A DNA stretch of 29,419 nt from Bacillota bacterium (GTDB lineage Bacteria; Bacillota; Clostridia; Christensenellales; Aristaeellaceae): contig JAEWYP010000029.1 in the NCBI GenBank assembly GCA_023395615.1, forward strand, positions 1 through 29,419, given 5' to 3'. Each line of letters begins with the position of its first letter. Positions within the stretch are counted from its first letter, which is position 1. Below, in pieces: positions 21,574 to 29,419 of this stretch. The notes under the pieces are model-generated. The model was not told where the DNA came from. It made no database searches and worked only from the letters and a program-made list of their open reading frames with translations. The translations under genes and the position numbers were made by a program.

Positions 21574-22605
21574 TCAATCGATTGGGCATCCCGCAGGGTA
21601 TTTGGGTTTGCAGCTTTCGCGGCATACCAGATGCACCGGAAAAACCTTTTTAAAAACCGGGGAACGATCTCCGTCGATTCGGCGGATGAGAATATCAAAG
21701 GCGGCCTTGGAGACATCCTGTATGGAGCTGTCAATGGTGCACAACGGCGAGGGAAAGCCGATAATGCTTTGAATATTGTCAAACCCGACGAGAGAAAAGT
21801 TTTCGCGAAGCCCCAGCTTTTCCATCACCCCCATCAGATGCCACGCTTCGATGTCACAGAAAAGGAACAGGCCGCTTACCCCTTCTTTTTGCCAGCGGAT
21901 CAACTGATCTGCACACTGCGGTTCGCTCTGATACTGGAACATCCGGATATCGCTTTCCGGAATACCTGCCTCGCGGGCGGCTCGCAGAAAACCGTGTATC
22001 CGCTGAACGCTGCTGAAGATGACGTTAAACGAGTAGATAAATGCAAGCTTGCGGTGCCCGGCTTCAACCAGGTGTTTTCCGGCCAGATAACCGCCTGTTT
22101 CCTCATCGGAAACAACATAATCATAATCCGCATTCTCAGTATGGCGGCTGACCAGAATAAAAGGGATACCAGATTGCTGTAGAAGTGTGATATTGTCCTC
22201 GGGTTGGTTGCTGGGAAAAAGGAGAATTCCATCCACCTGGCGGCTGATAGAGGTCAGGATTGCTTTGCGTTCCTGTTCCACAAGGTCCCGGGTACACAGC
22301 ACGAGCATCGTATATCCGATTTCCTCGGCTAAATTATGAATTGAATCAATCATAATCGCATAAAACGGGTTGGATGCGCCACCCACGATAACGGCAATGG
22401 TGCGTGAACGCCCCGAACGGAGGGAACTGGCGATGTTGTTGCGCACATATCCCATCTGTGCTGCAACCTGCTGAATATGGGCGGCGGTTGTTTTGGAGAT
22501 GTCCGGCTTGTTTTGCAAAGCACGGGATACGGTGTTGACCGTATACCCGGTTTCCGCAGCGATGTCTTGTAATAAAACTCTTCTGGTTCCGTCGGTGGAT
22601 TTCAT
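21574..22605 (-). CDS. LacI-family transcriptional regulator (second)
   Basis: A 343-residue repressor of the LacI/GalR family. The helix-turn-helix is LLQDIAAETGYTVNTVSRALQ (residues 10-30), with VNTVSRAL as helix 3, then the hinge NNIASSLRSGRSRTIAV and a Peripla_BP_3-type effector domain (GGASNPFYAIMIDSI, VDGILLFP, GGYLAGKHLVEAGHRKLAFI, VGFDNIQ). It belongs to a different subgroup from the regulator at 17394 in both helix and effector domain. GGGAGG precedes the ATG at 22605. It is divergent from the GH51 gene, whose promoter carries a CG-centred palindrome, so it most likely controls that gene in response to arabinose or an arabino-oligosaccharide. This is inference from position. The C-terminal tail (KPKYPAGCPID) is poorly conserved-looking. 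Confidence 0.88.
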   Translation of the reverse strand: MKSTDGTRRVLLQDIAAETGYTVNTVSRALQNKPDISKTTAAHIQQVAAQMGYVRNNIASSLRSGRSRTIAVIVGGASNPFYAIMIDSIHNLAEEIGYTMLVLCTRDLVEQERKAILTSISRQVDGILLFPSNQPEDNITLLQQSGIPFILVSRHTENADYDYVVSDEETGGYLAGKHLVEAGHRKLAFIYSFNVIFSSVQRIHGFLRAAREAGIPESDIRMFQYQSEPQCADQLIRWQKEGVSGLFLFCDIEAWHLMGVMEKLGLRENFSLVGFDNIQSIIGFPSPLCTIDSSIQDVSKAAFDILIRRIDGDRSPVFKKVFPVHLVCRESCKPKYPAGCPID

Positions 22606-22813
22606 TTAGAACCTCCCTATTAAGGTGGGATCATTTTTCCGATACCGGATCGATCGGGGATTCGTATGGTGGGTATGGAGACGATCAGCCCTGCTTGAAA
22701 AATACGCCTTAAGGAACGCTTCTCCGCGACCTGCCTTTTTCCCTCCTTCCATGCTAAGTCGTATATGATGGGATCAGCCAGGACGAAATAGTGGAGGGAA
22801 CGGTAATCCCAAG
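22606..22813. other. Intergenic stretch upstream of the second lacI-family gene
   Basis: No convincing gene or promoter seen. On the minus strand a GGGAGG ribosome site for lacI is present. A possible reading frame at 22620-22820 has no ribosome site and no recognisable features. Confidence 0.4.
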
Positions 22814-22842
22814 TTGACAAAGCGTGACGTTTGTGTTATATT
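22814..22842 (+). promoter_or_regulatory. Promoter of the GH51 gene
   Basis: Perfect TTGACA (22814-22819), 17 bases, TATATT (22837-22842). The transcript would start near 22849 and have a leader of about 196 bases. Confidence 0.75.
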
Positions 22843-22854
22843 TCTTTAAGAACA

Positions 22855-22872
22855 AACATTAACGATAATGTT
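22855..22872 (+). promoter_or_regulatory. LacI-type operator at the GH51 promoter
   Basis: AACATTAACGATAATGTT: 8 of 9 base pairs symmetric around a central CG, at about +6 to +24. Position and form match the other operators in the window but the arms are unrelated, indicating a different regulator, most likely the neighbouring one at 21574-22605. Confidence 0.6.
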
Positions 22873-23044
22873 GATCGACAAGGCAGGAATCTTTTTTAGA
22901 TATCACAGTGTAAACCACTAACACAACGGTTCACCGGGCGATATCCGACTTTTCGTTCAAGGTTTCCTGATGATCCCGCAGGAGAACAAACTGTTTCTAA
23001 AACGTGGATGTTCAATCACTTTACACATAGCAAGGAGAGATACG

Positions 23045-24556
23045 ATGAAGACCGCCAGGATGATAATGGACAAAGACTTTGCAATCGCGACCATTGACAA
23101 GAGAATTTATGGCTCCTTTATTGAGCATTTGGGCCGCGCGGTGTACGGGGGGATTTACGAACCCGGCCACCCGACCGCAGACCATAACGGTTTCCGCCGC
23201 GATGTCGCGGAACTGGTACGCAAACTGGGGGTGCCGGTCGTTCGTTATCCGGGCGGCAACTTTGTTTCCGGTTTTAACTGGGAGGACAGCGTGGGGCCGC
23301 GCGATCTGCGCCCCAAACGCCTGGACCTGGCATGGTTTACCACCGAGACGAATGAAGTGGGCCTGCATGAGTTTGCCGACTGGGCCAAACAGGTGGATTC
23401 CGAAGTGATGTATGCCGTCAACCTCGGCACGCGGGGACCGGACGAAGCGCGCAATGTGGTGGAATACGCCAACCATGCATCCGGAAGTTATTTTAGCGAC
23501 ATGCGCATCCGCAACGGACGCAAAGATCCCTTTGGTATCAAGTTGTGGTGTCTGGGCAACGAAATGGACGGCCCGTGGCAAATTTGCCATAAGACCGCCT
23601 ACGAGTATGGCCGGGTAGCCAACGAAGCGGCCAAACTGATGAAGTGGGTGGACCCCTCCATCGAAGTCGTAGCGTGCGGTTCCTCCTCCCGTGAGATGAA
23701 AACCTACGGTGAGTGGGAATATGAAATGCTGGGCGAATGCTATGATGAGATTGATTATGTGAGCTTACACCGCTACTATGGCAACAAGGAAAACGATACG
23801 CCCGCTTTCCTTGCCCGAAGTGTAGAACTGGATCACTTTATTCGCGAAGTGGCATCCATCTGCGACGCGGTAGGCGCTAAAAAACACAGCAAAAAGAAAC
23901 TGGGGCTGTCCTTTGACGAGTGGAACGTATGGTATCACTCCAACGAGCAGGATCAGGAAATTTACAAGGCCGATAAATGGAACCGCGCCCTGCCCCTGCT
24001 GGAAGATGTATATAACTTTGAAGACGCGCTGCTGGTAGGCTCGATGCTAATCACGTTCCTGCGCAACGCCGACCGTGTGAAGATTGCCTGCATGGCCCAG
24101 CTGGTGAACGTGATCGCTCCGATCATGACCCGCAACGGTGGTGGCGCATGGGCCCAGACGATTTACTGGCCGCTGATGCAGGCTTCATTGTACGGCCGTG
24201 GAACCGCACTCCGGCCTGTGGTGGACAGCCCTGTGTATGATTGCCGGGATTTCAGCGACGTACCTCTGCTGGACGCGACGGCAACCCTCGGCGACGACGG
24301 TTCCGTTACCCTTTTTGCCGTGAATCGCGACCTGAACGAAGACATCGCCCTGAACGTGGATCTGCGCGGCTTTGGTGGCCTGCGTGTTGTTGAACACAGC
24401 GTGCTGCACCATGACGATCTGAAAGCGGTGAATACCGAGACTGCGCCCGATACCGTTTCGCCAAAGGCGGGAGAAGGCGGAACGATGGACAGCGGCAAGC
24501 TGACAGTTCGGATTCCCAGCAAGAGTTGGAACGTGATCCGGCTGGTGAAAGACTGA
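23045..24556 (+). CDS. abfA: Alpha-L-arabinofuranosidase, glycoside hydrolase family 51
   Basis: A 503-residue retaining hydrolase releasing arabinose from arabinoxylan or arabinan fragments. The (beta/alpha)8 domain carries the acid/base glutamate E173 in WCLGNEMDGPWQ and the nucleophile E292 in LSFDEWNVWYHS. Other conserved segments are GSFIEHLGRAVYGGIYEPG (23-41), VRYPGGNFVSGFNWED and the C-terminal beta domain ending in SWNVIRLVKD. There is no signal peptide, so it acts on short oligosaccharides taken into the cell. The frame is open upstream to 22970, but the ATG at 23045 follows AAGGAGAG at the right distance and begins the family's N-terminus. No arabinose pathway genes (araA, B, D) or oligosaccharide transporter are in the window. 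Confidence 0.96.
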   Translation: MKTARMIMDKDFAIATIDKRIYGSFIEHLGRAVYGGIYEPGHPTADHNGFRRDVAELVRKLGVPVVRYPGGNFVSGFNWEDSVGPRDLRPKRLDLAWFTTETNEVGLHEFADWAKQVDSEVMYAVNLGTRGPDEARNVVEYANHASGSYFSDMRIRNGRKDPFGIKLWCLGNEMDGPWQICHKTAYEYGRVANEAAKLMKWVDPSIEVVACGSSSREMKTYGEWEYEMLGECYDEIDYVSLHRYYGNKENDTPAFLARSVELDHFIREVASICDAVGAKKHSKKKLGLSFDEWNVWYHSNEQDQEIYKADKWNRALPLLEDVYNFEDALLVGSMLITFLRNADRVKIACMAQLVNVIAPIMTRNGGGAWAQTIYWPLMQASLYGRGTALRPVVDSPVYDCRDFSDVPLLDATATLGDDGSVTLFAVNRDLNEDIALNVDLRGFGGLRVVEHSVLHHDDLKAVNTETAPDTVSPKAGEGGTMDSGKLTVRIPSKSWNVIRLVKD

Positions 24557-24591
24557 TCCGCACTGGCGCATATTGTAACAAAACCGTATCG

Positions 24592-24635
24592 CGGGAGCCT
24601 GAATCCTTCGGTGGATCAAGGCTCCCGTATTTTTA
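24592..24635 (+). terminator. Terminator after the GH51 gene
   Basis: CGGGAGCC (24592-24599) pairs with GGCTCCCG (24620-24627), with ATCC/GGAT inside the loop, followed by TATTTTTA. Bases 24636-24739 hold a possible -10 TATACT (24683-24688) for the next gene, with only a poor -35. Confidence 0.85.
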
Positions 24636-24739
24636 CGCATACTGTGCGGAATTTGGGGAATGCAATTTATTCGGCTTTGCGGTATACTGTGTTTGCACCG
24701 CGTATTTCTGCGGCAGACTGATACCGAGGAGTCAACAAT

Positions 24740-25099
24740 ATGATGGATAACCCCTCCGTACGTGCGGCAACGGAACAGCTGGCCGTGTCGATTCAGGAAA
24801 GCGATGAATACCGCCAGTATAAAACCCTGCGGGATACGGTAATGGATAACGAAACCAACCGAACCCTGCTGAAAGAATATCAGCGTACGCAAACGAAACT
24901 GCAAATGGCCGCCATGGCGGGCAGCGATGCGGGCAGTGAGGAAGTGGAACGGTTTAATAAACTTTCTTCTCTGCTTTATATGAACGCGGACGTGGCGCAA
25001 TATCTGGTGGCGCAAATGCGGCTGCAGCAGTTGACGGGCGAAGTGTTTCAGGCAGTGGCGAAAGCGGCGGAACTGGATATGGAACTGCCCGGCATGTAA
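24740..25099 (+). CDS. YlbF/YmcA-family protein
   Basis: A 119-residue, almost wholly helical protein of the Com_YlbF family. In Bacillus, members (YlbF, YmcA, YaaT) form a complex that works with RNase Y on mRNA processing and affects competence, sporulation and biofilm formation. The sequence fits: an N-terminal helix with SIQESDEYRQYKTLRDTV, then LLKEYQRTQTKLQM, then a long amphipathic segment ending in QLTGEVFQAVAKAAEL. No cysteine cluster is visible, so it is not expected to carry an Fe-S centre itself. GAGGAG lies 8 bases before the ATG at 24740; a second ATG follows directly. It is on the same strand as mltG, 135 bases upstream of it. Confidence 0.8.
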   Translation: MMDNPSVRAATEQLAVSIQESDEYRQYKTLRDTVMDNETNRTLLKEYQRTQTKLQMAAMAGSDAGSEEVERFNKLSSLLYMNADVAQYLVAQMRLQQLTGEVFQAVAKAAELDMELPGM

Positions 25100-25234
25100 T
25101 GGGAGTCCGAAACGCCCGCTTTCACGGGATACCGGCGCTCTGGCGGTATACAATGCCTGATCGATATTCCGCGTATGCGGGTAAAACTTGAATCAAACAT
25201 ATCAGCCAATGTCATTCTGCGTGGGAGGGAAAGC

Positions 25235-26419
25235 ATGGCGAAATTGGATCAACCGTACGATCACGAGTCGTTGCGTGACGAGCGCAGGTACGGCTTCTTC
25301 TGGTATAGCGGCCTGTGGCACCTGCTGCGCCCGATTTTAGTGGTATTAACCGCCATGGTGCTGGTGTTTGGGCTGGGGTCCACCGCTTATAATTATCTGG
25401 ACGACAAGTATATCAGCCCTGTTGACCCTGCGGATCAGACGGAAGTCCCCTTTACGGTGGAAAGCGGGCAGAGCCTGGCCAAAGTATCGGCCAATCTGAA
25501 AACCCAGGGGATTATTAAGAACAGTTCCGTGTTTAAATATTATTGTGATTTTGCGGGCATGGGTCAGAAGATACAGGCCGGCGATTATCAGCTGACGAAG
25601 AGCATGAATATTTTCCAGATCGCGGATAAGTTGACCACTGGCGATGGCAAGCCGATTACGCTGGATATTACCATCATCCCAGGCTGGACGGTGGAAGATG
25701 TGGCCCGGTATCTGGTTGCGCAGGGTGTCTGGAAAGACTCGACGGATTTCCTGAGCCTTTGCAAGAGCGGCAATGGCTTAAGCGATTACTACTTTATCCA
25801 GGACGAAATGAAAACCGCGCGTGTGAACGAACGTAAGTATCTGCTGGAAGGATATCTGGCGCCCAATACGTACGAAATTTATGCGAACGCCGCTCCCGCC
25901 GATGTGCTGAAAAAGCTGCTCAGCCAGACCGATGCGGTGCTGACGCCGGAATGGCAGCAGCGTGCCGACGATTTGGGGATGAGCATCGATCAGGTGCTTA
26001 CGCTGGCGTCCATGATTGAAAAAGAGGCAAAAACGGCGGACTTCACCAAGGTTTCGGCGGTGTTCCACAATCGTCTGAAGGCAAACATGAAGCTTGGCAG
26101 CGACGTGACGGTGCATTATATTACCGGAGTACGCCGTATGGCGCTTCGCGACAGCGATCTTGCTATCGATTCTCCTTACAACACCTATAAATATGCCGGG
26201 CTGCCGCTCGGACCGATCTGTAACCCCTCCGCGGACGCAATTCAGGCGGCGCTGTACCCGGATGAGAGTTTCATGGCGGAAAATTACCTCTACTTCTGCA
26301 GCAAGGACCCCGATACGGGCGAGCTGGTTTTCTCCAAGACGCAGGCGGAGCATGACGCCGCGGTGAAACTCTACGCGCCGCTGTGGGCGAAGTTTGACGA
26401 GGAGCGTGGCCTGCAATGA
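25235..26419 (+). CDS. mltG: Endolytic murein transglycosylase MltG
   Basis: A 394-residue single-pass membrane protein that cuts nascent glycan strands and sets their length. A cytoplasmic N-terminus of about 30 residues is followed by one membrane segment (about 32-52). A LysM-like subdomain (about 70-135) and the YceG catalytic domain come next. The likely catalytic glutamate is E262 in LASMIEKEAK, and the conserved YNTYKYAGLPLGPICNPS near the C-terminus is present. In Clostridia mltG is often followed by a U32 peptidase gene, as here: the next gene's ATG overlaps this stop by 4 bases. The frame is open upstream to 25175, but GGGAGGG before the ATG at 25235 sets the start. Confidence 0.94.
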   Translation: MAKLDQPYDHESLRDERRYGFFWYSGLWHLLRPILVVLTAMVLVFGLGSTAYNYLDDKYISPVDPADQTEVPFTVESGQSLAKVSANLKTQGIIKNSSVFKYYCDFAGMGQKIQAGDYQLTKSMNIFQIADKLTTGDGKPITLDITIIPGWTVEDVARYLVAQGVWKDSTDFLSLCKSGNGLSDYYFIQDEMKTARVNERKYLLEGYLAPNTYEIYANAAPADVLKKLLSQTDAVLTPEWQQRADDLGMSIDQVLTLASMIEKEAKTADFTKVSAVFHNRLKANMKLGSDVTVHYITGVRRMALRDSDLAIDSPYNTYKYAGLPLGPICNPSADAIQAALYPDESFMAENYLYFCSKDPDTGELVFSKTQAEHDAAVKLYAPLWAKFDEERGLQ

Positions 26420-27663
26420 TCCGACGTGCTCCGATACCGGAGCTACTGGCTCCCGCAGGCGGTATGGAACAATTAAAAACGGCTCTGCGCTATGGCGCGG
26501 ATGCGGTTTACGGCGGCTTGCAGCAATTCGGCCTGCGAGCCGCCGCAGCCAACTTTACCCCGGAAACGCTTGCGCAGGCGACGGCGGAGGCGCATCGGCA
26601 GGGGAAACGCTTCTACGTTACCCTGAACCTGTTGCCCTTTGATCGTGATCTGGAAAATTATGTTCAAACGGCGCAGGCGGCTACCGACGCAGGCGCAGAC
26701 GCGGCGATTGTCAGCGATCTGGGTGCGGCGCTTGCGCTGTACGAACAGGTGCCGCAACTGCCAATCCACGTAAGCACACAGGCAAACGTGCTCAACAGCC
26801 GCACGGCGCTGCACTGGGCAACCGCGACGCGGGCAGAGCGCATTGTACTGTCGCGGGAAATGAGTCTCGAAGACATCCGCATCATGCACCAGCATCTTCC
26901 CGAGACAGTGCAGCTGGAAGCATTTGTTCACGGTGCGATGTGCGTCGCCTACAGTGGCCGTTGCCTGCTCAGCGCCGCGTTGACAGGCCGCAGCGCGAAC
27001 CGGGGAGAATGCGCACAGTCCTGCCGCTGGCATTACGCGGTTGCGGAAGAGAAGCGCCCCGGCCAATGGATGCCTCTTATGGATACGGAGCGGGGATCGG
27101 CTTTGTTCTCGGCTTACGATTTGTGTATGCTTCCCTATTTACCGGAGATGCTTGCGGCGGGTATATCAAGCCTGAAAATTGAAGGACGCATGAAGACGGC
27201 GTATTATGTGGCTACGGTGGTCTCCGTATACCGCCGGGCGCTGGACACGCTGCTTCAAGCAGGGGAAGACGCTTACCGGGAAGCGTTACCCACCCTGACG
27301 GATGAATTGAACAAAGGCAGCCATCGGGCAAGCAACACGGGTTTTTATTTTGGCTCTCCACAGCCTGCGGCAGGCGCCGAAGGGTTCGAACAAACCATGG
27401 AGTTTGTGGGGCAGGTGACCCGGAGTGCCAAGCCGGGCGAACCGGTGGAAATCCTGCTGAAAAATCGGTTTTTTGCGGGGGACACGCTTGAGGTTTTGTC
27501 ACCGGGCGGCAGCCGGGCTTTTACTGCCGAGCCGTTTACACTGGCGGATACCGGGGAAACACTGAACACCTACAGCGTAGCAGGCGCGAAAATACTGATG
27601 CGGATTCCGTTCCCGGTTTCGGAAGGCGACTTTTTACGCGGTCCCAATCGAAACCATCTATAA
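26416..27663 (+). CDS. Peptidase U32 family protein (TrhP/RlhA-like RNA hydroxylation factor)
   Basis: A 415-residue protein of the U32 family. Recent work assigns several members to prephenate-dependent RNA hydroxylation or related Fe-S chemistry rather than proteolysis. The N-terminal barrel begins PELLAPAGGMEQLKTALRYGADAVYGG, written here in parts: LLAPAGG (10-16), GADAVYGG (27-34). The U32 signature is EAFVHGAMCVAYSGRC (168-183). Four cysteines, C176, C183, C199 and C203 (the last two in GECAQSCRW), are placed as the ligands of an Fe-S cluster in this family. A C-terminal domain of about 80 residues, with a barrel-like VEILLKNRFFAGDTLEVLSPGG, follows. GAGGAG lies about 12 bases upstream and the start overlaps mltG, so they are cotranscribed. 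Substrate not determinable. Confidence 0.87.
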   Translation: MIRRAPIPELLAPAGGMEQLKTALRYGADAVYGGLQQFGLRAAAANFTPETLAQATAEAHRQGKRFYVTLNLLPFDRDLENYVQTAQAATDAGADAAIVSDLGAALALYEQVPQLPIHVSTQANVLNSRTALHWATATRAERIVLSREMSLEDIRIMHQHLPETVQLEAFVHGAMCVAYSGRCLLSAALTGRSANRGECAQSCRWHYAVAEEKRPGQWMPLMDTERGSALFSAYDLCMLPYLPEMLAAGISSLKIEGRMKTAYYVATVVSVYRRALDTLLQAGEDAYREALPTLTDELNKGSHRASNTGFYFGSPQPAAGAEGFEQTMEFVGQVTRSAKPGEPVEILLKNRFFAGDTLEVLSPGGSRAFTAEPFTLADTGETLNTYSVAGAKILMRIPFPVSEGDFLRGPNRNHL

Positions 27664-27681
27664 TTTTTGGAGATAACGACA

Positions 27682-27711
27682 ACGGGGAGAGGGCAAATGC
27701 CCTCTCCCCGT
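27682..27711. terminator. Bidirectional terminator between the U32 gene and pyrG
   Basis: A perfect 13-base stem: ACGGGGAGAGGGC (27682-27694) with GCCCTCTCCCCGT (27699-27711), loop AAAT, then ATCAATTTTTG on the plus strand. It lies 18 bases after the U32 stop and 40 bases from the pyrG stop. Confidence 0.88.
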
Positions 27712-27751
27712 ATCAATTTTTGCGATCTGCAGTTTGCAGCCTGCAAGGGTT

Positions 27752-29362
27752 TTACTGATTGTCCCGATTCTTCACCGCCGCGCCGACAAATTCACGGAAA
27801 AGCGGATGCGGGCGATTGGGGCGGCTCTTCAGTTCCGGATGGAACTGCACGCCCACAAAGAAAGGATGGTTGGGCAGTTCGATAATTTCCACCAGATTGC
27901 GGTCCGGATTGCGACCGGCGATTACCATGCCGCCCGCCATGAACCGGTCAAGGTAAGCGTTGTTGAATTCGTAACGGTGACGGTGACGCTCCCAGATGTC
28001 GTTGGTACCATAGGCGCGTTCGCTGATGGTGCCCGGCGCGATGAGGCAGCGATACTTACCAAGCCGCATGGTGCCGCCAAGGTTTTTCAGGTCCTGATCC
28101 GCCATCAGGTCGATAACCGGATAGGTGGTATGCGGGTCTACCTCGCTGGTATGCGCGTCGCGCATTTCCAGCACGTGGCGGGCAAACTCGATCACCGCCA
28201 TCTGCATCCCAAGGCACAGGCCAAGGAAGGGCAGGCCGTTCTCGCGTGCATACTGAATGGCGTTCATCTTGCCTTCCAATCCCCGCGCGCCAAACCCGCC
28301 GGGGACGACCAGTCCGTTCGCGCCCTCCAGTTTCTTTTCCACATTTTCCGCCGTAACGTCTTCGGCGGGAATCCAGTTAATTTTCACTTTCACACCGTGG
28401 AAAATACCGCCGTGGGTAAGGGCTTCTACCACGCTCAGGTAAGCGTCGGGCAGTTCGACGTACTTGCCGACCAGCGCGATCGTTACGAAGGTTTCGCATT
28501 CCATCTGGCGCTTCACCATGGTGCGCCATTCGGTCAGGTTAGCCTCGGTCTGCGGCAGGTTCAAAATTTTCACTACCTGCGCGTCCAGCCCCTCGTTGTG
28601 CAGCAGCAGCGGCACTTCGTACAGGCTGCGGGCGTTCAGGTTCTGGAACACTCGCTCCACGGGGAGGTTGCAGAACATGCTGATTTTTGCGCGCAATTCG
28701 TAGGGCAGTTCGTGGTCGGCACGACAGACCAGAATATCCGGCGCGATGCCGATGCCGCTAAGTTCCTTAACGCTGTGCTGGGTGGGCTTGGTCTTTAGCT
28801 CTCCGGCGGCGTTTAAGTACGGTACCAGCGTAACGTGCAGGTACAGGCAGTTCTCGCGGCCAACTTCGGCGCGCATCTGGCGGATTGCCTCTAAAAAAGG
28901 AAGGCTTTCGATGTCGCCGACCGTGCCGCCGATTTCTGTAATCACCACATCGGGTGCGTTCTCCGTGCGGCTTACAGCCAGTATGTTACGTTTGATTTCG
29001 TTGGTGATGTGCGGGATCACCTGGATGGTTGCCCCGAGGTATTCGCCGCGGCGTTCGCGGTCAATCACCGTTTTGTAGACACGGCCGCTGGTTACGTTGC
29101 TGGCCTGCGTGAGGCTTTCGTCGATGAAGCGTTCGTAGTGGCCCAGGTCGAGGTCGGTTTCCGCGCCGTCGTCGGTCACGAATACTTCCCCGTGCTGGTA
29201 GGGGTTCATGGTACCGGGATCAACGTTCAGGTAGGGATCGAATTTCTGGATGGACACCCTAAGCCCCCGGCTTTTCAGCAGCCGGCCCAGAGAAGCGGCT
29301 GTTATGCCCTTGCCAAGCGAGGAAACCACGCCGCCCGTAATGAAAATAAACTTTGTATCCAT
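27752..29362 (-). CDS. pyrG: CTP synthase
   Basis: A 536-residue glutamine-dependent enzyme making CTP from UTP and ATP. The N-terminal synthase domain (1-265) starts TKFIFITGGVVSSLGKGI, with the P-loop GVVSSLGKG (11-19), the CTP/UTP-site motif NVDPGTMNPYQHGEVFV and EIGGTVGDIES. The glutamine amidotransferase domain (about 295-530) has the nucleophile C383 in GLCLGMQ and the triad partners H508 and E510 in VQFHPE. Length and all key residues are normal. AAGGAGG precedes the ATG at 29362. A -10-like TAGAAT lies at 29403-29408 with the -35 outside the window. The short leader has no terminator, so the reiterative-transcription attenuation known for Bacillus pyrG is not visible here. Confidence 0.98.
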   Translation of the reverse strand: MDTKFIFITGGVVSSLGKGITAASLGRLLKSRGLRVSIQKFDPYLNVDPGTMNPYQHGEVFVTDDGAETDLDLGHYERFIDESLTQASNVTSGRVYKTVIDRERRGEYLGATIQVIPHITNEIKRNILAVSRTENAPDVVITEIGGTVGDIESLPFLEAIRQMRAEVGRENCLYLHVTLVPYLNAAGELKTKPTQHSVKELSGIGIAPDILVCRADHELPYELRAKISMFCNLPVERVFQNLNARSLYEVPLLLHNEGLDAQVVKILNLPQTEANLTEWRTMVKRQMECETFVTIALVGKYVELPDAYLSVVEALTHGGIFHGVKVKINWIPAEDVTAENVEKKLEGANGLVVPGGFGARGLEGKMNAIQYARENGLPFLGLCLGMQMAVIEFARHVLEMRDAHTSEVDPHTTYPVIDLMADQDLKNLGGTMRLGKYRCLIAPGTISERAYGTNDIWERHRHRYEFNNAYLDRFMAGGMVIAGRNPDRNLVEIIELPNHPFFVGVQFHPELKSRPNRPHPLFREFVGAAVKNRDNQ

Positions 29363-29402
29363 TGCCGAAGTTCCGCCTCCTTCGTGGAATCACACAAACT
29401 TT

Positions 29403-29408
29403 ATTCTA
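29403..29408 (-). promoter_or_regulatory. Probable pyrG -10 element
   Basis: TAGAAT on the minus strand, 41 bases before the ATG. The matching -35 would lie beyond the window edge, so this cannot be confirmed. Confidence 0.35.
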
Positions 29409-29419
29409 CCAAAGGGACG

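Noticed and set aside
20504..21625. 373-codon minus-strand frame opposite xylB
   Set aside because: Antisense of xylB and runs through the xylB terminator.
22620..22820. 66-codon minus-strand frame upstream of the second lacI-family gene
   Set aside because: No ribosome site, no recognisable protein features, in a promoter region.
27734..28798. 354-codon plus-strand frame opposite pyrG
   Set aside because: Antisense of an intact CTP synthase gene.
1..29419. CRISPR array, insertion sequence, prophage, toxin-antitoxin or tRNA/rRNA genes
   Set aside because: No regularly spaced repeats, transposase or phage motifs, or RNA gene cores were seen; gene content is housekeeping and sugar use throughout.

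Overview
The window is ordinary chromosome from a Gram-positive, probably strictly anaerobic bacterium of the class Clostridia. Four things point there: a perfect CIRCE operator at htpG; LacI-type control of a xylose locus; a citrate synthase that looks like the Re type known from clostridia; and a ylbF - mltG - U32 peptidase cluster. Base composition is moderately GC-rich. Promoters are close to the TTGACA-N17-TATAAT type and most starts have strong AGGAGG-like ribosome sites. Every exported protein, including two ABC solute-binding proteins, has an A-x-A signal-peptidase-I site and no lipobox. As I recall, this is common in Christensenellales/Aristaeella-like Clostridia, but I could not test the placement. 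I saw no mobile element, CRISPR array, tRNA or rRNA.

Layout. Bases 1-209 are the end of a small inorganic-pyrophosphatase-like gene. 257-1611 (minus) is a ccdA/tlpA pair for thiol redox outside the membrane. 1932-3131 is a class I aminotransferase. It is followed by a gap with a helically phased cluster of DnaA-box-like 9-mers, then a Re-citrate-synthase-like DRE-TIM enzyme (3403-4797). htpG (4948-6849, minus) has a CIRCE element upstream. 7029-9228 (minus) holds two unrecognised secreted proteins around an alpha/beta hydrolase. 9476-10468 (minus) is a BMP-family binding protein with no transporter partner. 10944-12636 is corA plus a short-chain dehydrogenase; the long corA leader carries a likely 32-residue leader peptide and a hairpin that covers the corA ribosome site.

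12832-24556 is a pentose locus. It contains a ChvE-MmsA-MmsB sugar ABC importer (minus), a LacI-family regulator, xylA and xylB (plus), a second LacI-family regulator (minus) and an intracellular GH51 arabinofuranosidase (plus). Three promoters (chvE, the first lacI, xylA) share a palindrome, TGTGCYCGNRCACA, with the central CG typical of LacI-family operators. The GH51 promoter has a different CG-centred palindrome, AACATTAACGATAATGTT. I infer two separate regulatory circuits: one for pentose uptake and isomerisation, one for release of arabinose from side chains. 24740-27663 (plus) is ylbF-like, mltG and a U32 peptidase gene. 27752-29362 (minus) is pyrG.

There is no obvious undescribed defence or mobile system here. 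The most original observations are regulatory: the shared pentose operators, the corA leader and the phased DnaA-like boxes.
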